From the NCBI RefSeq assembly GCF_004362855.1, contig NZ_SNXW01000005.1:224429-288428 (forward strand): DNA of 64,000 nucleotides. The letters are read 5' to 3'. Numbering within the stretch: position 1 is the first letter of the stretch; the number at the start of each line of letters is the position of its first letter. The stretch is from Aquabacterium commune (lineage in GTDB: Bacteria; Pseudomonadota; Gammaproteobacteria; Burkholderiales; Burkholderiaceae_C). The notes beneath the pieces are model-generated. The model saw only the letters and a list, made by a program, of their open reading frames with translations. It ran no database searches and was not told the origin of the DNA. Shown in pieces: positions 49,028 through 59,219 of this stretch. A program made the translations under genes and the position numbers.

Positions 49028-50055
49028 TGAGCATCGTGCGCGCTATTGATGTTGGATACGGCATCACCAAGTACATCCGCCGAGTTGACGGCGACTGCAT
49101 CGAATGCGGCAGCTTTATATCGATGGCTGAGTTCTGCTCAAGCGACACCACCATGCAAGGGTTGGGTGGTCGGCGCGACACCGTCGCGGTGCCAATGGGC
49201 CCTCACTTCTACGAGGTTGGGCCAGACATTGAATTGGCCCTTGAGCCATGGCGGTCAACGTTGAAGGGCGAGGATTTCATCACCACGCCTGAGTACCTGG
49301 CCTTGATGCGCGGCGCGCTGTATTACATGAACGTCGAGGTCATCGACTTGCTCGTGGTGGGCCTGCCGGTGGCCTATTTCGCGGACAAGAAAGACAGCCT
49401 GGTCAAGCTGGCCGAAGGTGAGCACGCGGTTGGGCGGGGCCGCAAGGTTCTGGTCAAAAGGGCGCTTGCCGTGGCGCAGCCGCAAGGGGCACTGGTCACC
49501 TACGCAGCACAGCAAGGCGTGCTCGATCAGATTCAGCACCAGGACAGCTTGATCATTGATGTGGGCACTCGCACCTTTGACTGGGTGTCCACACGCGGCA
49601 TGAGGCTGTTGATCCGCAAGAGCCATTCGGTTGATCGGGGCGTCAACAACATGCTGCGCATCATCGCGCGCGAGATATCCCGTGACATTGGTGCGATCTA
49701 CCTGCATCTGGATGCCATCGACTTGGCGCTCCGCAAGGAACGTCCACTGACTTTGTATGGCAAGCCCTATTCCATCGAGAAGTTCAAGCCTTTGGCCATG
49801 ACCGTGGCTCACCAAGCCGTGGGCGCGATGCTCAGCCAAATCGGAGATACCCAGCGGTTTGACAACGTCGTTCTCACAGGCGGGGGCGCCCAGATATTCA
49901 AGAAGTACATCAAGGAAGCGCTCCCCCGGCACAGCTTGCTGGAGTTGGCCGAGCCCCTTTATGCCAACGTGCGCGGCTTCCAGCTTGCGGGACAGGGCCG
50001 GGTTGAAGCCGAGGCAGGACTTGATGCCGTGGCCCAGGTGGAGCAGCGGCGGTGA
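49028..50055 (+). CDS. ParM/StbA-like (PRTRC_D-type) plasmid segregation actin
   Basis: A 342-aa actin-fold ATPase. The phosphate-1 loop is VRAIDVGYGITKYIR (about 4-18), phosphate-2 is SLIIDVGTRTFDWV (about 175-188), and the adenosine motif is VVLTGGGAQIFKKY (about 280-293). The layout matches ParM/StbA and the PRTRC system protein D group, which form filaments that separate plasmid copies. No other PRTRC genes (ParB, ThiF-like, E2-like) are visible. It is followed by a tiny overlapping ORF that may be the adaptor. In an integrated island it may stabilise the excised form. The start ATG at 49028 follows a GGGGAC site. Confidence 0.85.
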
Positions 50056-50291
50056 CGCGCCGTGCCGATGAATCCGAGCTTGTGATCTACGTGGCGATTG
50101 ACCAGGACAGTGCGCCGCTGCTGCACGCCGACCTGGTTCGCTTTCGCAAGGGCCCCAAGCGCGTCCAGCGGCTGCGCATGCTGGCGCTGCAAGGGCTCAT
50201 CTTTGAAACTGGCGCACAGCCCAAGCCGCCGCGCCCGCAAGGCGGCACCTCCGCTGCTGGTGGCGTCTTCAGCGAGCCAACCGACGACTGA
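50052..50291 (+). CDS. Small protein overlapping the ParM-like gene, possible ParR-like adaptor
   Basis: A 79-aa ORF with a GTG start at 50052 that overlaps the ParM-like stop as GTGA, typical of translational coupling. Residues 8-52 form a predicted small alpha/beta segment rich in arginine and hydrophobics (ELVIYVAIDQD...DLVRFRKGPKRVQRLRMLALQGLIFE), and the tail is proline/glycine-rich. Size, basic charge and position match the DNA-binding adaptors (ParR/StbB) encoded directly after ParM genes. No sequence signature confirms it. Confidence 0.5.
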   Translation: MTRRADESELVIYVAIDQDSAPLLHADLVRFRKGPKRVQRLRMLALQGLIFETGAQPKPPRPQGGTSAAGGVFSEPTDD

Positions 50292-50927
50292 TGTGTGCCC
50301 GGAATCGCTGCTGTTCTTGGGCAATATAGTCTGCGACAAGGTAGCCCGGTGCACCCCTCGGGCGTTTCGCAGCGAACGGGTTCGACGGTGACCGTGGGTA
50401 AGCACACCGAAGACCGAGCCAGGGCAATAAAGTGCGCGACATCAAGGGCCGGCGCGTGACCGCTTCAGGCTGTTACCGGTAGTACCACTTTACGATTCGC
50501 CTCCTCTAGACCGGACGTTAGCTATGGCTTATTCCCGGCGCGCGGGGCACCTCTGTGGACCGACAGTGGTGCTGCGCAGATGGATGACGGGGTGCAAATC
50601 GAGCCGGACTGAGACCTGGCGGCACAACCGGCACCGGACTATGAGGTCGATCAGCGCACCATTTTGTGATGCATCAAAGCAGTGATTTCGCAAGCAAAGT
50701 TAGGAGGACTGACTGTGCAGCAGACACAAATCCATCTTTAGACTAGTGGACTCGCTTTTAAACTGTTGCGACCGCTCAAACCGCACCATTCAATGGCTCC
50801 TGGTCGCCCATAGCCACTGTCATAGTTGCCTTCAGGTGATTGAATTGACCATCCGTCCAGCCTACATCGGTCAAAACACTAAACGCCCATCACCCAGATG
50901 CACAGAGGCAACCACTTGAGAACAGAC
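50292..50927. other. Gene-free region upstream of the metallophosphoesterase-STAND gene
   Basis: About 640 bp without a credible gene. The first 250 bp are GC-rich with small inverted repeats (around 50341-50400). From about 50640 the DNA becomes AT-richer, as expected of a promoter region for the following gene. Only very short ORFs occur, for example GTG at 50432-50482 and at 50714-50740. No tRNA or known RNA family was recognised. Confidence 0.35.
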
Positions 50928-53768
50928 ATGACTAGAGAAGCCGCAACCGTACGCTGGCTGCACCTATCCGACTTTCACGTCGGCAAAGACGACTATGCCA
51001 CCCGCAAGATGTTCGACTACATCCTGGCCCATGTACGTAAGCGCAAAAGCGAAGGGTTCATTCCCGACCTGCTGTTCATCACAGGGGATTTGGCCAACAA
51101 GGGGCTGGCCATTGAATACGACACTTTCTGGTTGGAATTCATCTCCCCATTGCAAGATGAGATCGGCAACAGCATCAGCGAACGGACTTTCGTGGTACCG
51201 GGTAATCACGATATAGACCGTACTAAGCACCCTGCGTTTAACCAGGAAGAGATCGCCAAACCGGAAAGTCACTATCTGGACCCCAGCGATGAAGGTGCCG
51301 GACTACGAGGCGATATGCTCATACCCCGTTTTCGTGGCTACCTTGACAGTGACTGCACGCCGGTCAAAGGCGCATTCACCAAACCGGAAGGCGCTTATGC
51401 CCAGTGTTTGACGATTCATGGCCAGGAAGTCGGCATCGTCGGTATCAATACTGCTTGGCTCTGCAAAGATGAGAAGGACGAACGCAAACTCACTCCCGGC
51501 AAGCCTTTGCTAGAAAAGGCCTTAGACACCATCAAGTCGGCAAAGCTGCGCATCGTCCTTGGCCATCATCCAGTCGACTGGTTCATCCCAACGCAACAGA
51601 AGTCCATCAAGAGCCTGCTGGGCAAAAGCCACGTGCTGTACCTTCACGGTCACCTGCACGATGCTTGGGCAGAACCGAGTTACGGCGGTGGTCAAAGTTA
51701 TCTTGCCATCCAGACTGGTGCAGGTTTTCAAGCGCGTGAAGGCGAACCTTGGCGCAATGGCTTGGTTTGGGGCGAGGCGGGCTTGCATGCCGGTGAGATC
51801 AAACTACAACCCTGGCGGTGGATCCCCGAGCAACAAGATTGGACGTTGGCGACGGATGCCTTTCATGAACATCACCGGCAAGGCGAATGGTGGCATTACT
51901 CATTGCCCAGTGATCAACCGACGAAGGTCAATTACGCCACCGCCGCGCCCGTAGCTCAGCCCCCGAAAGGCTGGTCGGTGTTCAAGCCAGAAGACCTAGC
52001 CACGCACTGCCAGTCGCTCGATGAAGGAGCCGCGCTGCGCTACTTCGACGGTGCGGTCCCTGACTGGAACACTGCACTCTCCACCTCCATTCCTCGCCGC
52101 CGCATCGTTGTCAACCTGGTAGACCGTTTCCAGCATGCCGATACCGCTGACAAGCCCATCGTCACACTGCTGCTGGCAGCAGGATGCGAAGGCAAGACCA
52201 CCGCCCTGCTGCAAGCAGCTTATGCAATCGTAGAGAAGAAAAATGACTGGCGCATCCTACAACGCAGGGACGAGTCCCAGTCCTTGGTGTACGACGAAAT
52301 CCTCCCCGTATTGGACAAGAACTACAACTGGTTGCTGCTGCTGGACGAGGCTGACCACGCGGCAGGCGAATTGCAAACTCTGCTCAAACGCCTACCCCAG
52401 TCGTTACATGGTCGGGTGCATGCTCTGCTGGCCTGTCGGGATACGGATTGGCTAGCTTCAGGGGCGGACAACCTGAATTGGTCGGCTACAGCCGATTTTC
52501 ACAAGGAACGCTTGATCGGCCTCGATTTGCCCGATGCCCAAGCCATCGTCCAGTCCTGGCAGGCCTACGGCGACACCTGCTTGGGCAACTTGGCAAAAAT
52601 ACCCGAGGTCGAGCGGGCGGCGATCCTCGAACGTCAGGCCAAGGACGAGGTCAGCACCCGATCCGGGGCTTTCTTCGGTGCCCTGTTGTCGGTGCGAAGT
52701 GGCTCCGATCTGCATAACCACGCCCGCCTACTATTGGATCGCCTGGGGCAACGCAAAATCCCTAGTGGCGGCACACTGCGCGATGCCCTGGCCTATATCG
52801 CCACTATGCACGCCGAAGGGCTGGAATTCCTCTCCCGTCCAGTCTTGGCACAGGCTCTGGGCTGCCCATTGGAAAAATTGCATCGTGAGGTACTGGTACC
52901 CCTAGGCCAGGAGGCGGCTGCCACTACCACCTCGTCCTTCATTTTTACCCGCCACTGGCGAATTGCCGAGACGATGGTATCGGTACTGGAGAAGGAGTTT
53001 GGGGAAGATATTGGAGCGCGTTATGTTGAACTGAGCCAAGCTGCAATTGATTACTCAAATATTTCACATATCCCCGCTCCCGAGAATTTGAAACAGTGGC
53101 GATTTGAAATTTCCAACCATTTCCTGGCCCAAAACCGACATGAATTGGCCTTCCACATTGCCGAGGCCGTTCTTGACCGAGAACCGACGAATTCCCTGAC
53201 TCGCACCCATGTCGCCAACCTATACCGCAGGGCAAAGAAACCAGACGAGGCGATACGAGTATTCAGGGAGATAAAAACCCTGGTTGAGGGGAACAGAGCG
53301 TTTTATTACGAGTGGGGGGTGACCGAGGGCGAATGCAGCCATGACGTAGAAAACGTCATGCTCGCCGCGTATTCCCTTGCTGACCAAAGCTCTCAGCGCC
53401 GAATCGACAACGTTCAGGCCCAAAAATCTTTAACTGGCTTGGGCGTTCCGTTCGGCGCCCTATATGACGCATACCGCGACCCCGCTTTCCGCGATGCCCG
53501 CATGGCTGTGGTCGTCTTGGGCCAAACCCTGCGTCTCGATGCTACGTCCAAGGGCTATTTCGAAAAACATGCCAAAGAGGCTACTGCGCAAGGGGCCAGA
53601 AAACCTGAGCTAAAGCAGGCCGTCCCGATGTTGCAGGCAGGCATCGTTGCCGCCGAGCGGATTGGATTGGACGTGCGGATCGGTGAACTGTTGCCCAAAG
53701 CGGAAGAAATGGCCTTTGATGGATTGAATGAACTGACATTGAACTTTGTCAATTCCCCAAAAAAGTAA
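50928..53768 (+). CDS. Metallophosphoesterase-STAND-type NTPase-TPR fusion protein
   Basis: A 946-aa three-part protein. Residues 1-320 are a calcineurin-like metallophosphoesterase with every metal ligand visible: D15-x-H17, G-D54, G-N93-H94-D95, G-H213-H214 and H240-G-H242-x-H244. Residues about 390-700 are a P-loop NTPase with a Walker A lacking the first glycine (AAGCEGKTT, 417-425) and Walker B LLLLDEAD (470-476), then a helical winged-helix-like region. The C-terminus (about 720-946) is helical, TPR-like. Effector, NTPase switch and sensor repeats in this order are the layout of STAND (Avs-like) anti-phage proteins. The nuclease or phosphodiesterase activity and the ligand are inference. 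The start at 50928 is preferred to 50898. Confidence 0.82.
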   Translation: MTREAATVRWLHLSDFHVGKDDYATRKMFDYILAHVRKRKSEGFIPDLLFITGDLANKGLAIEYDTFWLEFISPLQDEIGNSISERTFVVPGNHDIDRTKHPAFNQEEIAKPESHYLDPSDEGAGLRGDMLIPRFRGYLDSDCTPVKGAFTKPEGAYAQCLTIHGQEVGIVGINTAWLCKDEKDERKLTPGKPLLEKALDTIKSAKLRIVLGHHPVDWFIPTQQKSIKSLLGKSHVLYLHGHLHDAWAEPSYGGGQSYLAIQTGAGFQAREGEPWRNGLVWGEAGLHAGEIKLQPWRWIPEQQDWTLATDAFHEHHRQGEWWHYSLPSDQPTKVNYATAAPVAQPPKGWSVFKPEDLATHCQSLDEGAALRYFDGAVPDWNTALSTSIPRRRIVVNLVDRFQHADTADKPIVTLLLAAGCEGKTTALLQAAYAIVEKKNDWRILQRRDESQSLVYDEILPVLDKNYNWLLLLDEADHAAGELQTLLKRLPQSLHGRVHALLACRDTDWLASGADNLNWSATADFHKERLIGLDLPDAQAIVQSWQAYGDTCLGNLAKIPEVERAAILERQAKDEVSTRSGAFFGALLSVRSGSDLHNHARLLLDRLGQRKIPSGGTLRDALAYIATMHAEGLEFLSRPVLAQALGCPLEKLHREVLVPLGQEAAATTTSSFIFTRHWRIAETMVSVLEKEFGEDIGARYVELSQAAIDYSNISHIPAPENLKQWRFEISNHFLAQNRHELAFHIAEAVLDREPTNSLTRTHVANLYRRAKKPDEAIRVFREIKTLVEGNRAFYYEWGVTEGECSHDVENVMLAAYSLADQSSQRRIDNVQAQKSLTGLGVPFGALYDAYRDPAFRDARMAVVVLGQTLRLDATSKGYFEKHAKEATAQGARKPELKQAVPMLQAGIVAAERIGLDVRIGELLPKAEEMAFDGLNELTLNFVNSPKK

Positions 53769-54352
53769 CTTGAGAGTCCGAAGCAAGAACCCCATTACAG
53801 CGTGGCGTTCAATCCCATCAAATTCCACATGCGCACCCAAGTCAACTTCACATCGCACATCGCACGGCGTCATTTCTGCATCTTCCTCACCCCGCCACCT
53901 CCGCCCAACAATTAGGCGTTTCATAGAGCGCCTCCTTGGCCAGCGACAGGTGAACATGCTGCCGCGTATTTTTCTGCGGATCATCGCGCAAAGCCAGCAG
54001 AACCACAGCCCCGATGCGGAAAATGTGGGAAGGGGTGCTCTGTAAATCGGTGCGGTGGCCTTCATCCGCCGTTCCGGCTCCAGCCTCAACGGTCATGTGT
54101 ACTTCCATGTCTGCTTGGTTGATGGGTTTTTGAGGAGTTACAGGAATTCCCTGCAGCGGGTATTCGTCAACGGCAGCTACCGCTGCAAAGGGGTCATCAC
54201 CGACCGGTCGTCCTCCTCGTGGCGAGGACCGCGCAGGAGGGCCGCCGTTGGACGACTGTCGCAGACTCTATTGCGCGTGAACAGCTGCTCACCGGGGTTG
54301 ACTCGCCAAGCTTGCATGTGACCGTGATCGGGTCAATGCAAGGAGACCCGAC
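53769..54352. other. Spacer with at most gene remnants
   Basis: About 580 bp between the metallophosphoesterase-STAND gene and the next ORF. A 73-codon minus-strand ORF (53887-54108) encodes a plausible but unrecognised peptide without a good ribosome-binding site and is not called as a gene. Just before the next gene, AGGAGACCCGAC precedes its ATG. No repeats or RNA genes were recognised. Confidence 0.35.
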
Positions 54353-54931
54353 ATGCGCAAGTTTTGGTACATCACCGGCGAGCTGGCCGAGTTGCAGCGG
54401 TACATCAATGTGCCGATGCGATGGTGCGAGCAATACCCTGCCCGCGAACGGCGCGAGTTCTGGATTGCCGCCGATGATGGTCGTGACATCAAGCTCATTG
54501 TTCACGGCCGAGTGATGCCTGCGCGGCGGGGGCATCAGGTCAATGTGCTGCTGCTGGGCGATTGGGTGGTCGGGTTGGCCAACCTGACGACGGGGCGGCA
54601 GGTGAATTTCGTGTCAGAGGATCCGCCAATGTTGCTGCGCAAGTGCGATGCGCTGGCGGTGCTGGTCATCCTAGCTGGCGGCCTGGCCGCAGCGGTTGCC
54701 TGGGACGTTCGGAGCCTGGTGCTCACCGTGCCGGTAGTGCTGATGTACCTGCCGTTGCGTGTTTTGGGCCGTTGGCTGACGACGTGCCGACTGCGTTGGC
54801 AGGTGAGCCATTGGCTGGCATCCATGGCCTGGGCGCCGCGCACTAGAGACAATGCCGCCTTGGCCCTGCCATCGCGGACGGCCCACAACGTCTACAGCTT
54901 CTGTCTGAAAAGCCGGAAAACAGAGGATTGA
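54353..54931 (+). CDS. Orphan two-helix membrane protein, unknown function
   Basis: A 192-aa protein with an AGGAG ribosome-binding site 8 bp before the ATG. The N-terminal half (1-95) is soluble and mixed alpha/beta (ELAELQRYINVPMRW, REFWIAADDGRDIKLIVHGRVMPARRGHQV). Two hydrophobic helices at about 100-118 and 121-138 (LAVLVILAGGLAAAVAW, LVLTVPVVLMYLPLRVL) are separated by a very short turn, forming a hairpin. The C-terminus is basic. It lies 20 bp upstream of hsdM in the same direction, so it may be cotranscribed with the restriction-modification locus. No family is recognised. Confidence 0.65.
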   Translation: MRKFWYITGELAELQRYINVPMRWCEQYPARERREFWIAADDGRDIKLIVHGRVMPARRGHQVNVLLLGDWVVGLANLTTGRQVNFVSEDPPMLLRKCDALAVLVILAGGLAAAVAWDVRSLVLTVPVVLMYLPLRVLGRWLTTCRLRWQVSHWLASMAWAPRTRDNAALALPSRTAHNVYSFCLKSRKTED

Positions 54932-54951
54932 ACGCCCGATAAGATCGCCCC

Positions 54952-56502
54952 ATGATTGACGACATCAAAAAAACACTCTGGGCCACCGCCGACAAGCTGC
55001 GCGCCAACATGGACGCCGCTGAATACAAGCACCTCGTGCTCGGCCTGATTTTCGTGAAGTACATCTCGGACACCTTTGCGGCCCGCCGCGCCGAGTTGAG
55101 CACCCGCCTGCGCGACCCCAAGGATGAATACTTCTATGGCGATGCCAGCCAGGAAGACATTGATGCCGAGCTGGAAGACCGCGACTATTACCGCGAGGTC
55201 AACGTGTTCTGGGTGCCCGAGCCCGCCCGATGGGAAGCCATTCGTGCCGCAGCCAAGCAGCCCACCATAGGTAAGCACATCGACGACGCCCTGAGCCTGA
55301 TCGAAGCAGAGAACCCCAAGCTCAAAGGCATCCTCGACAAACGCTATGCCCGAGCCCAGTTGCCCGATGGCAAGCTGGGTGAGCTGGTTGACTTGATCTC
55401 GACCATTGGCTTTGGTACCGACGCCAGCACCGCCCGCGACGTGCTGGGCCAGGTGTACGAATACTTCCTAGGCATGTTCGCTAGCGCCGAAGGCAAGCGG
55501 GGCGGACAGTTCTACACGCCCGCCAGCATCGTCAAAACCTTGGTGGCTGTGCTGGCCCCCCATCAAGGGCAGGTGTACGACCCGTGCTGCGGTTCAGGCG
55601 GCATGTTTGTGCAATCCGAGAGGTTCATTGAGGCGCATGGTGGCCACCTGGGCGACGTGTCCATCTACGGGCAAGAGGCCAACCCCACCACCTGGCGCTT
55701 GGCCGCCATGAATCTGGCCATTCGCGGCATCGACTTCAACCTCGGCCGCGAGCCCGGCGATACGTTCACCAAGAACCAGCACCCGGACCTGCGTGCCGAT
55801 TTCATTCTGGCGAACCCGCCCTTCAACATCAGCGACTGGTGGCACGGCAGCCTGGAAGGCGACCCCCGCTGGCACTATGGCGACCCACCGCAAGGCAACG
55901 CCAACTACGCCTGGTTGCAGCACATGCTGCACCACCTCAAGCCAACAGGCCGCGCGGGCATCGTGCTGGCCAATGGCTCGATGTCATCCAGCCAGAACAA
56001 CGAAGGCCAGATCCGCGCGGCCATGGTCGATGCCGACGTCGTCGAGGTGATGCTTGCCTTGCCGGGCCAGTTGTTCTTCAACACCCAGATCCCGGCCTGC
56101 CTGTGGTTCCTGGCCAAGCAGAAGCAGCGCAAGGGCGAGGTGCTGTTCATCGACGCCCGCAAGCTGGCCACCATGATCAGCCGTGTGCAGTGCGAGTTCA
56201 CCGACGAGGTGATCGAGCGCATTGCAGGCACGGTGGCTTCATGGCGTGGCGAGGCCGAGGCAGTCGCGTATGAAGACGTGCCAGGCTACTGCCGCAGTGT
56301 GAGGCTGGCCGAGATTGCCCAGCATGGCCATGTGCTGACGCCTGGCCGCTACGTTGGCGCCGAAGAAGTGGAAGACGACGACGAAGCCTTTGCCGACAAG
56401 ATGCAAAAGCTCTCGGAGAAGCTGGGTGAGCAGATGGCCAAGGGCGCCGAGCTGGATGCGCTGATTCGGCAAAAGCTGGGGGGGCTGGGGTATGAGTTCT
56501 GA
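54952..56502 (+). CDS. hsdM: Type I restriction-modification methyltransferase subunit
   Basis: A 516-aa N6-adenine methyltransferase. The N-terminal HsdM_N helical domain has [37 protein letters not shown]-binding motif I is [12 protein letters not shown] (about 204-215), and the catalytic motif IV is [13 protein letters not shown] (about 282-294). [16 protein letters not shown] precedes motif I as usual. It forms the M2S methylase with HsdS and the restriction enzyme with HsdR. The stop overlaps hsdS by 11 bp. It appears intact. Confidence 0.97.
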   Translation: MIDDIKKTLWATADKLRANMDAAEYKHLVLGLIFVKYISDTFAARRAELSTRLRDPKDEYFYGDASQEDIDAELEDRDYYREVNVFWVPEPARWEAIRAAAKQPTIGKHIDDALSLIEAENPKLKGILDKRYARAQLPDGKLGELVDLISTIGFGTDASTARDVLGQVYEYFLGMFASAEGKRGGQFYTPASIVKTLVAVLAPHQGQVYDPCCGSGGMFVQSERFIEAHGGHLGDVSIYGQEANPTTWRLAAMNLAIRGIDFNLGREPGDTFTKNQHPDLRADFILANPPFNISDWWHGSLEGDPRWHYGDPPQGNANYAWLQHMLHHLKPTGRAGIVLANGSMSSSQNNEGQIRAAMVDADVVEVMLALPGQLFFNTQIPACLWFLAKQKQRKGEVLFIDARKLATMISRVQCEFTDEVIERIAGTVASWRGEAEAVAYEDVPGYCRSVRLAEIAQHGHVLTPGRYVGAEEVEDDDEAFADKMQKLSEKLGEQMAKGAELDALIRQKLGGLGYEF

Positions 56503-57811
56503 GTGGCGCTCTCACCGATTGGTGGACATCGCTTTGCCAGGTAAGGACGGTTTAGTTGATGGACCGTTCGGCTCAAATTTGCCTAGCAGCGCATACACAC
56601 AGGCTGGAGTCCCCGTTATTCGGGGCAGTAATCTAACCAAAGGAACCGAGCGCTTTAAGAGTGATGAGTTTGTCTACGTGTCCAGTGAGACAGCAGGGCA
56701 GCTTTCACGCAGCTTGTGCTTGCCAAATGACATCGTTTTTACGAAGAAGGGAACCCTTGGGCAGATTGGGTTGGTTCCCTTTGGAAGGCATTCAACTTAC
56801 CTGCTTTCATCTAATCAAATGCGCATGCGGGTTGATGGTGCTTGCGCCGATCCAGAATTCGTCTATTACTATCTGGCGCAACGTGAATCGATTGAAAAAA
56901 TCATTCGCGACTCCGAACACACGGGCGTTCCAAAGATCAACCTTGGATACTTGAAGAGCTTCCCGATTTCTTTACCGGATGTGCGCACTCAGCGAGCAAT
57001 TGCATCTGTGCTCTCTGCGTTCGACGAACGTATCACTGTCCTGCGCGAAACCAATACTACGTTAGAGGCCATCGCCCAGGCCCTGTTCAAATCCTGGTTT
57101 GTCGATTTCGACCCCGTGCGTGCCAAGCTGGCTGGCCTCGCGCCCAAAGGCATGGACGAGGCCACCGCTGCGCTCTTCCCCGAAGCGTTCGAAGATACTG
57201 AGTTGGGGGCGGTGCCGAAGGGGTGGGGGTACTCATCCGTTGGTGAGTCATTCGTCTTGACGATGGGGCAGTCGCCTCCAGGGGATACCTACAACGATGC
57301 CGCTGAGGGACTAGCCTTTTATCAAGGCCGGACAGACTTTGGGTTTCGATTTCCGACACAACGTGTGTTTTGTGTGAAGCCCAGTCGCATCGCAGAAGTT
57401 GGCGACACATTGGTCAGTGTTCGGGCTCCAGTGGGAGATGTCAACATGGCTATTGAGCGTTGCTGCATCGGTCGAGGCGTTGCATCGGTTCGCCATCCCA
57501 AGGACTATCGAGGATTTGCTTTCTACGCGATGCGAAGCTTGGGCGAACAGTTCAAGATGTTTGATTCGGAAGGCACGGTCTTTGGCTCCATCAACAAGAA
57601 AGACTTCCAAGCGCTGCCGGTTATCTCTCCGGACGACGGTGTGCTTAGGGCGTACGACGAGCTTACGTCTCCAATCGACCGGCGAGTTGTCAAGAACGAA
57701 CAGCAGCTGCGGACACTTGCCATTCTCCGCGATACCCTCATCCCTCGCCTCATCTCTGGCCAACTGCGCTTGCCCGAGGCCCAGCACCAGATTGAAGAGG
57801 CCGCAGCATGA
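56492..57811 (+). CDS. hsdS: Type I restriction-modification specificity subunit
   Basis: A 439-aa HsdS with two target-recognition domains. TRD1 covers about 10-170 ([25 protein letters not shown]...[14 protein letters not shown]), followed by the conserved coiled-coil spacer [50 protein letters not shown]2 covers about 245-400 and is closed by a second spacer ([28 protein letters not shown]). The TRDs are lower in GC than the flanking hsdM/hsdR, consistent with domain shuffling. Recognition sequence cannot be predicted. It overlaps the next gene by 4 bp (ATGA). Confidence 0.96.
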   Translation: MSSEWRSHRLVDIALPGKDGLVDGPFGSNLPSSAYTQAGVPVIRGSNLTKGTERFKSDEFVYVSSETAGQLSRSLCLPNDIVFTKKGTLGQIGLVPFGRHSTYLLSSNQMRMRVDGACADPEFVYYYLAQRESIEKIIRDSEHTGVPKINLGYLKSFPISLPDVRTQRAIASVLSAFDERITVLRETNTTLEAIAQALFKSWFVDFDPVRAKLAGLAPKGMDEATAALFPEAFEDTELGAVPKGWGYSSVGESFVLTMGQSPPGDTYNDAAEGLAFYQGRTDFGFRFPTQRVFCVKPSRIAEVGDTLVSVRAPVGDVNMAIERCCIGRGVASVRHPKDYRGFAFYAMRSLGEQFKMFDSEGTVFGSINKKDFQALPVISPDDGVLRAYDELTSPIDRRVVKNEQQLRTLAILRDTLIPRLISGQLRLPEAQHQIEEAAA

Positions 57812-59217
57812 TCACGCTAGACACCTTGAACCACTGGCTGGTTTCGGCGCCCGAGAGCGAACACCTTGAGTTCAAAGAGGCCAAACAACAGTACGACACA
57901 ACCAAACTGCTGCGCTATTGCGTTGCCCTGGCGAATGAAGGTGGCGGGCATTTGGTGCTGGGCGTCACCGACAAGCGCCCCAGGCATGTGGTTGGCACCC
58001 AAGCCTTCTTGAACCCGGGCGACATCACCGCGCGCATCCTGGCGGCCTTGCGAATTCGGGTTGACGTGCAAGAGCTGTCGCACCCCCAGGGGCGTGTGCT
58101 GGTGTTCGCGGTGCCATCAAGGCCCACCGGCACGCCTTTGCACCACGAAGGCGCCTACCTCATGCGTGCTGGTGAAGACCTGGTGCCCATGTCTGCCGAT
58201 CAGCTCAGGCGCATCATGTCCGAAGGTGGGCCAGATTGGTTTGAGCGCTCAGCCCGTGAGGGCGTCAGCCCTGACGAGGTCGTGGCCCTGCTGGACACGC
58301 AGGCCTTCTTTGAGCTGATGGGCTTGCCATACCCCACCAACCGTGAAGGCGTTCTGGCACGCATGGCGCAAGAGCGCCTGATTGCGCCGCAAGCATGCGG
58401 TTGGTGCATCAGCAACCTGGCCGCTGTGTTGTTGGCCAAGCGCCTAGACGCTTTCTCGCCGGAGCTGGCACGCAAGGCGCCCAGGGTCGTGATCTATGAA
58501 GGCATGAACAAGCTGGTCACGCGTGATGACAAGCCAGGTGTGCGAGGCTATGCCATCGCCTTTGAGAGCCTCATCGACTTCGTGCATTCATCTGCGCCAA
58601 TGAATCACTTTGTGGAGCAGGTGGTGCGTGAAGAGGTCAAGATGTTCCCCAGGCAGGCCATTCGCGAGCTGATTGCCAATGCCTTGGTGCATCAGGAGTT
58701 TGAGGCCACGGGCCAATCCGTCATGGTCGAGATGTATGCCGATCGCCTGGAGGTGTCCAACCCCGGCCTGCCCAACATCAAGGTGGAGCGCTTCATCGAC
58801 GAGTTTCGCTCACGCAATGAGCGGCTGGCCGAGTTGATGCGGCGGATGGGCTTGTGTGAGGAAAAGGGCAGTGGCATCGACAAGGTGGTGCATCTGGCCG
58901 AGGTCTACCAATTGCCTGCGCCAGACTTTCGCACCAGTGAGACCCGAACAACGGCCATTTTGTTCGCTCACCAAGATTTTGCCGACATGAGCAAGGCCGA
59001 CCGAATTCGCGCCTGTTATCAGCACTGCGCGCTCAAGTACGTCAGCAACGAGCGCATGTCCAACCAGAGCCTGCGGGAGCGATTCAAGTTGCCGGAGTCC
59101 AAAGCGGCCACGGCTTCACAGGTCATCGGCGCAACCAAGGATGCGGGGCTCATCAAGGCTGACGAGTCTGAAACCGTGTCCACCCGCTATGCGCGCTACC
59201 TGCCGTTCTGGGCGTAG
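57808..59217 (+). CDS. AlbA_2 (Schlafen-type) DNA-binding/HATPase_c_4 protein embedded in the hsd locus
   Basis: A 469-aa protein coupled to hsdS by ATGA overlap. The N-terminal AlbA_2 domain (about 10-130) has SEHLEFKEAKQQYD, ALANEGGGHLVLGVTD and HHEGAYLMRAGEDLVPMS. The middle HATPase_c_4 region (about 270-380) shows FPRQAIRELIANALVHQEF and LEVSNPGLPNIKVERF...EKGSGIDKVV. A C-terminal winged-helix-like part follows (SNQSLRERFKLPESKAATASQVIGATKDAGLIK). Such proteins are treated as transcriptional regulators, but they recur inside type I RM loci, where their role is not established. A related direct repeat lies just downstream, before hsdR. Confidence 0.88.
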   Translation: MITLDTLNHWLVSAPESEHLEFKEAKQQYDTTKLLRYCVALANEGGGHLVLGVTDKRPRHVVGTQAFLNPGDITARILAALRIRVDVQELSHPQGRVLVFAVPSRPTGTPLHHEGAYLMRAGEDLVPMSADQLRRIMSEGGPDWFERSAREGVSPDEVVALLDTQAFFELMGLPYPTNREGVLARMAQERLIAPQACGWCISNLAAVLLAKRLDAFSPELARKAPRVVIYEGMNKLVTRDDKPGVRGYAIAFESLIDFVHSSAPMNHFVEQVVREEVKMFPRQAIRELIANALVHQEFEATGQSVMVEMYADRLEVSNPGLPNIKVERFIDEFRSRNERLAELMRRMGLCEEKGSGIDKVVHLAEVYQLPAPDFRTSETRTTAILFAHQDFADMSKADRIRACYQHCALKYVSNERMSNQSLRERFKLPESKAATASQVIGATKDAGLIKADESETVSTRYARYLPFWA

Positions 59218-59219
59218 AG

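Noticed and set aside
53887..54108. 73-codon minus-strand ORF between the STAND gene and the orphan membrane gene
   Set aside because: The peptide looks moderately natural but there is no Shine-Dalgarno, no recognisable family and it is isolated; left as possible remnant only.
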